Source: Coccinella septempunctata (taxonomy: Eukaryota; Arthropoda; Insecta; Coleoptera; Coccinellidae). From it: DNA of 64,000 bases. The stretch covers positions 13,713,266 through 13,777,265 of the forward strand of contig NC_058197.1 in assembly GCF_907165205.1 (NCBI RefSeq). The letters run 5' to 3'. The notes below the pieces were generated by a model. It was not told where the DNA came from. It was given only the letters and a program-made list of their open reading frames with translations, and did no database searches. This document shows positions 59,945-64,000 of this stretch, one piece after another. Position 1 is the first letter of the stretch. Each line of letters begins with the position of its first letter. Made by a program: the position numbers and the translations under genes.

Positions 59945-60368
59945 CCCAGTGATATGACAGGAACTTAAACGGAATGCTATGTAACGATGAGTTGAAGAAA
60001 AGGAATACACCACCAGAAATTTCAATGCTTATATAATTAAATGGTACGCAGATGATTCAAAAATCATGATAGGGGCTGGCGCTGGAACATAAGGGGCAAC
60101 CTACAAGTGTACGCTATCGTTAGGCCCCTGTTAGAGTGTTTTTCAGGCAGAAATACTCGCAATCGAAAGATGCATAGACTACTATCAAGGATGTGATATT
60201 GTGATCCATTCTTGAAGTCTAGCTGCACTGAACTCCTATGTCGTCGAGTCAAAGTTGACATGGGAGTGCCGAAGGAAACTTAATGGAGTAGGCAAGAGCA
60301 ACAAGGTCTCCCCAGTCTGGGTTCTTGGTCACTCTGGAATCAAAAGAAACAAGGAAGCCAACATACTC

Positions 60369-60480
60369 GTCTTGCAACCGCGAGGTACTGAGTTCGATCC
60401 CGGGCTAGGAAAGAAATTTTCTAGTCGATACGGGTACGGGCCACCATTCACTGTTGGGTTAAAATTAAAGCCTAAGGTGG
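60369..60480 (+). repeat. Possible tRNA-derived SINE fragment interrupting RNase H
   Basis: Directly after the RNase H block comes 'cttgcaaccgcgaggtactg' and then 'agttcgatcccgggctagg', which fits the RNA polymerase III B box (GGTTCGANNCC type). The LINE protein resumes only further on, so this is probably an insertion. No A box or poly-A tail is seen, so the element would be 5'-truncated, and a chance match remains possible. Confidence 0.35.
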
Positions 60481-60896
60481 CGTAAGGACATAGTAACAAA
60501 GCCTACACAAAACACAACTGGTTCTGAGGTTCTGAGGGGTACTTAGGTACCTACGGAGAGTCAAGATAATATAGTATAATATAGTATAGAAAGGGAGCAT
60601 AAACGCCAATATAGTGGTATAGGAAAATGCTCCCATAAAGAAGAGTTTCTGGAGAAGGGTGAAAAACGAGTATGGATTCTGTGTGGAAGAAAGGAAACTT
60701 CTCTTCGCCTGGTCACAGAATGCCCTGCCATTCCAAGCCTGCTGGACGGACAAATTGTAGGAGGAATGAGCACTTAGCCTTCTTGAAGTCCTCTTAGATA
60801 CTGGAGATCATTTGAATTCTGGAGCTAGAGTGCGTGCTGTAGATGGCACAAGAGTCCTCGAGTTCGCGGTGGAGTGTAACCCAAACTATAACTATA

Positions 60897-61026
60897 AGGT
60901 CCTGTTGCTCAGTTCAGGATTGAGACGAGATTTAGGTTGATCCTAGATTAACCTGACAGGATTAAACGCAAATGTCGAAATTAATCTAGGATAAACTTTA
61001 ATCCAGAACTGAGCAACCGGGCCTTA
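60897..61026. mobile_element. 130-bp palindromic miniature element
   Basis: The left end 'aaggtcctgttgctcagttc' and right end 'gaactgagcaaccgggcctt' are inverted repeats over about 28 bases with 3-4 mismatches. The interior also folds back ('gatcctagattaacc' against 'ttaatctaggataaa'). TA flanks both ends. The GGxCCxGTTGC-type end recalls PIF/Harbinger miniature elements, but the expected 3-bp duplication is not clear. Confidence 0.7.
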
Positions 61027-61499
61027 CGGTCATAAAAATCTCGGGTTTTGGGTGTATCGTGAGGGAGAGGTGGTTAGTGTAGAAGAATTGAGACATCGCA
61101 GTTGAGGTGTTTGTGAGTTATACACGAACGAACTGCCAACCAACTGCGAACCAACAAAATTGGAAGGAAACCTGAGTATCATCTATCAGGTAATGGCTCA
61201 AAGCACGACGACGTCCTAAACGCTCCGATGGCCGTTCGTCGGTCGATCGATTTCCGGCAGCGGCAATGGAGCAGTTTCCGTTCAATCTAAATTACGCCGA
61301 TATCGGCGTCGAGGGGAGCCGTCGCCGCAGAGCCCTTTGACCGTGATGGTATTCTTTCCCCGATTGCGTCTATGATATTCGCCGCCCCCCAGTGTCCGCC
61401 GTCCGGTCGTAGACGATCGCGGGGTGGCGGTGGAGCGAAAATTCCGACATCAAAGGAGGCCGAAACTTCGTTAGAACGTCGGTGATTCCGCGGACGACG
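61027..61499. other. GC-rich unassigned stretch
   Basis: 61200-61500 is CpG-rich. No coding or repeat assignment is possible. Confidence 0.35.
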
Positions 61500-62330
61500 A
61501 CTCGGCAGTCGTTGCTGATATTGGTCAATTATTTAGGCCCAATATTGACAAAACCAAAATCCGCCAGAAAGCCTTCAAACAGATATCATCCTGACGGATT
61601 AAACTCTGGAACAGGTCGAGCAGTTCAAAATCTTGGGAAGCTTCATAAATACTTGGGCTAACCTGGACACGGAAATACAAGTCGGCATCACGGGCATTCT
61701 GGAAGCTAAAGGACATAGTGTTTCATCATCACGACCTCAATCTGAAAACCAAGACAGCTGTTTACAAAGCAGTGTTCCTACCAACGCTTCTTTAAGGAAG
61801 CGAAAGCTGGACGCCCTACAAGCGACATATTAAACAGCTTGAACAAACGCAACAATGTCATCTAAGACAAATAATGCACATCAGATGGTTCCACAAAGTT
61901 TCGAATGCGAAAGTCTTGCAAAGCGCGAGTTGTATAACAATTGAGATTCAAGTAACGAGGGCCCGACTCAGATGGAGCGGCCACATTCTGAGGATGCAAG
62001 ACACAAGACTCCCCAAAATAGCTCTGCCAATCATAACTGGGAACAACTAGCGTTAAACAGATCACAGTGGAGGTCTATGGTGCACAGTTATAATGGAGAC
62101 TCGAGAAGAATACAGCTGCGGCTAGATCTGGCTGGTGACTATCCATACCCGGAAAGTGGAAGGATCTGTTAGTCATGGTTGGGTCTCTTTAGTCACAGGA
62201 GGGCACACAGTCGCAAGTAGCCTTAAGAAATATTAGGTTTGATCGCACCGATAGTTTTGTTTTCGAGTCTTTTTGTAGATTTATTCTCGGTAATAGAATA
62301 TAGCAGTGAATGAACGAATGGTCAATTATG
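61500..62330 (+). mobile_element. LINE family B 3' end: RT C-terminus, C2H2 motif and GAAT tail
   Basis: Plus-strand blocks include 'TLEQVEQFKILGSFINTWAN'-like wording at 61605-61665 with 'LDTEIQVGITGI', then 'DALQATY', 'LRQIMHIRWFHKVSNA', 'HILRMQDTRLPKIAL', 'LALNRSQWRSMVHSYNGDSR' and a C2H2 motif whose second Cys codon is damaged ('YPYPESGRIC'). A deletion of about 75 bases near 62025 removes the 'YGEFTEGARKPGGQYKRF' part present at 18.8 kb. The 3' end parallels the complement of 18475-18600 and ends in 'gaatgaacgaatg'. It is inactive. Confidence 0.85.
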
Positions 62331-62984
62331 TATTTCAAAAAATCAGTCATCGATTTATTCGAAAAACACCATGTGACCCTCCTAAATCGGGATGGACGTC
62401 CTTTCCAAGAGGCCGACGATTTCTAATAGCCCAAATTTCCGCGTACGAACAGACGGGCACGGCGACACGTGTCGCCCCTCCTCAGATACCCGTTAGACCC
62501 CGGTCCGACCGCGTCCTCCGACCCGGAGGACCGGAAGTCTTTTCCCCGAGCTGTTTTGCATGCCGTCGACGTGCTTTGATGTCGGGGACGGTGCGCGCCC
62601 GACGAACCGTGGCAACTTTTATAATTTGTTTTTTCGCCTTTCGCGGATAATCCTTCGGAAGTTCTTCCCGCGTCTCGTCCCGTTTTGCATAAGGGGGAGC
62701 CCGAGGCAAGTTTCTGAGGGTGGGGGCCATTTTTTTTTGCCGCAGAGAAAGCAGAAACGTCGCTTGTTTAATGTCTTGGAAAATAAACGACTAACGGGAG
62801 CGATTAAAGGGTGTACCAAGACTCGAATCGCATAGAAAACACGGTTTTTAGTATGTACTACATAAGCACTCTTGTCGGAATATTTCACGACCGAAAATGA
62901 AGGTGCACTGGTGTTGCTCTCTGGTATTCAAATGACTGTTATGTCTCGTGATATCGAACATCAGTAACACTCTTGGCCATCTCC
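62331..62984. other. GC-rich unassigned stretch before the LTR junctions
   Basis: 62400-62720 is GC-rich with open frames on both strands and no motif. 62800-62984 may include decayed LTR sequence of the following junction, but the left LTR boundary is not defined. Confidence 0.35.
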
Positions 62985-63011
62985 ATTTTCAAAGGAGTTC
63001 CGTAACAAAAT

Positions 63012-63029
63012 TGGCGCCCAAGCAGGGAC
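63012..63029 (+). other. tRNA-Lys-type primer binding site, plus copy 1
   Basis: 'tggcgcccaagcagggac' differs from the complement of the animal tRNA-Lys(UUU) 3' end at only two positions. It follows an LTR-like end at 62998-63010. Confidence 0.65.
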
Positions 63030-63367
63030 TTCCTCCCCTCGAGGAGAATTCTGGATTTATCGAAGGCTATCGAACTATTTGTTTTTTAATGATTTGTGAA
63101 GGTGCGATGACGAGCACTCAGTTCAAGTCGATTCTTCCGTTGGAACCGATTAAATTTAACGTGATTACGAGTTGAATTTTTTCGTGGGGGCGGGGACTGT
63201 GACGAAGCTATGTTGTCGAGTTTAATTCAAATCGCAATTATCGCGACTCAACTAATCGGCTGAAGTAAAAGTTCGACATCTTACCCCTACAAAATCATTA
63301 AACAAGGAAATATGTGGCTTTTGTATGCTTCTATAGTTACGGAATTATCCGCTGTGTTCGGAAAGTA

Positions 63368-63385
63368 GTCCCTGTTCGGGCGCCA
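63368..63385 (-). other. Perfect tRNA-Lys primer binding site, minus copy
   Basis: The plus strand reads 'gtccctgttcgggcgcca', the last 18 bases of animal tRNA-Lys(UUU) including the added CCA. The minus strand is therefore a perfect primer binding site. It is not a tRNA gene end, because CCA is not normally encoded and no tRNA body lies upstream. Confidence 0.75.
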
Positions 63386-63492
63386 ATTATGTAACGGCGT
63401 TTCCACCTATTATTCTAGTGAGTGCTTACTAGTCGGAGACTGAGTTATCCTAGTTACTATCGATAAGGATTTTAAGAATTCCGTTACAGAAT

Positions 63493-63510
63493 TGGCGACC
63501 AAACAGGGAT
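63493..63510 (+). other. tRNA-Lys-type primer binding site, plus copy 2
   Basis: 'tggcgaccaaacagggat' follows 'ccgttacagaat'. It has three or four differences from the perfect site at 63368-63385. Confidence 0.55.
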
Positions 63511-63512
63511 GA

Positions 63513-64000
63513 CTCTCTCGTTTCAACAAGGTTCTTTCCACGTCCCGTATACATCGAAAAACTAACGAACTACCGTAAATTCGAACTTTACGACCGGAAT
63601 ATATCCGGGGGAGTCTGCCGTCCCGTAAACTTTCCCACTCGAAAACGTCGCGTCTAACTGCCCCTCCCCTGTCTCGGGGTCGTTCTTCCGGCCGATAAAT
63701 TCGTGCGAAGCATCGGATCCGACGTCCGAACGACCGCTCGGGCAGTTTGTAGGTATTTCGAACCGTCGTCGATCGGGTTACGATATCGTTTTCTCTCGTC
63801 GTCGGGGAGTTCAACAGGTCGGTTGAGGAGAGACGGTGTATTAGATAAAATATATGATGGATAGAGCGGAACGCCTCTGTACGAGAATCGAGTCGTGACG
63901 TTCACTATAGGATGACGAAGGCTTGTTGAGGTTCAACCCGGTGGACTCGGAAGCGATGCAGATCTCATCTAGATCTTAGAAACGGATCGCGAAAGATCGC
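63513..64000. other. GC-rich sequence at the window end
   Basis: It may be LTR-element leader sequence downstream of the primer site or a host GC-rich block. Minus-strand open frames (63410-63814 and 63654-63905) show no motif. Confidence 0.35.

Larger units (their letters stand above)
59620..60850 (+). mobile_element. LINE family A relic: RT C-terminus, RNase H and zinc-finger tail
   Basis: In order on the plus strand: 'VWFAEAWQIITRKILDKVQR' and 'LVSVCIAGAM' (from about 59644); a region rearranged by a hairpin; 'WYADDSKIMIGAGAG', the start of RNase H with its first Asp; 'QAEILAIERCIDYYQGCDIV'; 'AALNSYVVESKLTWECRRKL'; and 'VWVLGHSGIKRNKEANIL', the conserved GHSGIxGNExAD block of RNase H (60318-60370). 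After a foreign insert, 'CGRKETSLRLVTECPAIPSL' gives the cysteine-rich tail near 60680-60740. Stops at 59758, 60090 and 60214 and several shifts show it is dead. It is the most complete RNase H copy in the window. Confidence 0.85.
62985..63512. mobile_element. Cluster of three LTR-retrotransposon LTR/PBS junctions, one inverted
   Basis: Three copies of an LTR-end plus primer-binding-site arrangement occur within about 500 bases. Each has 'ccgttaca' or 'ccgtaaca', three bases ending in aa, and 'ttggcg...cagggA/C'. Copies at 63011 and 63492 are on the plus strand; the copy at 63386 is on the minus strand. The last two share the same 107 bases as their LTR tip, read in opposite directions, so the two LTR ends are joined tip region to tip region. 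No gag or pol coding was found. The elements are probably Ty3/gypsy-like, judged from the tRNA-Lys-type primer site. Confidence 0.7.

Noticed and set aside
63368..63385. A tRNA-Lys gene 3' end
   Set aside because: The sequence includes the CCA that nuclear tRNA genes do not encode, and there is no tRNA body. A primer binding site on the other strand fits better.

Overview
The window looks like a piece of an insect genome. Beetle-like repeat types make Coleoptera a fair guess, but the order is not proven. The evidence is one recognisable animal gene split by GT-AG introns, a mariner relic, several non-LTR retrotransposon families, miniature inverted-repeat elements and long tandem arrays. No operons, ribosome binding sites, rRNA genes or intact tRNA genes were seen.

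The only host gene I can defend is a plus-strand Polycomb-group RING-finger gene, best matched to Posterior sex combs (Psc; PCGF2/4, BMI1/MEL18 family). Three coding exons are visible: 41431-41686, 44608-44698 and 53644-53841. They join in frame and encode residues 1-181 plus two bases of codon 182. They carry a complete C3HC4 RING finger and the family's linker, then run into an intron that continues past the window. The ubiquitin-like RAWUL domain and C-terminal region were not found, and the 5' untranslated exon(s) were not identified.

Region by region: 1-2.9 kb is a 175-bp satellite array of exactly constant period. 2.9-17.3 kb is AT-rich sequence with DNA-transposon debris, including a hAT-like miniature element with an 8-bp target duplication, a 270-bp palindrome, a 666-bp element with 15-bp inverted ends and a decayed transposase. 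17.3-27.3 kb alternates GC-rich blocks with retrotransposon 3' ends and a 1.6-kb degenerate satellite. 27.3-32.1 kb has three copies of a roughly 570-bp dispersed repeat around a 5'-truncated LINE whose reverse transcriptase frame is still open. 33.9-35 kb is a broken mariner. 40.1-41.4 kb is a 132-bp array that stops 32 bases before the first Psc coding exon.

In the Psc introns, intron 1 is mostly a four-copy tandem repeat of about 520 bp. Intron 2 holds five LINE fragments, a CpG-rich block and a 1.3-kb foldback structure. Intron 3 holds a 1.9-kb degenerate minisatellite. The last 7 kb contains further LINE relics, a small foldback element and three LTR/primer-binding-site junctions matching tRNA-Lys.

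Apart from Psc, most of the sequence I can explain is mobile or tandemly repeated DNA. GC-rich blocks between the repeats may be regulatory, but that is inference. I found no convincing new multi-gene system. The most unusual features are the tandem arrays beside Psc exons, the foldback in intron 2, and the inverted cluster of LTR ends.
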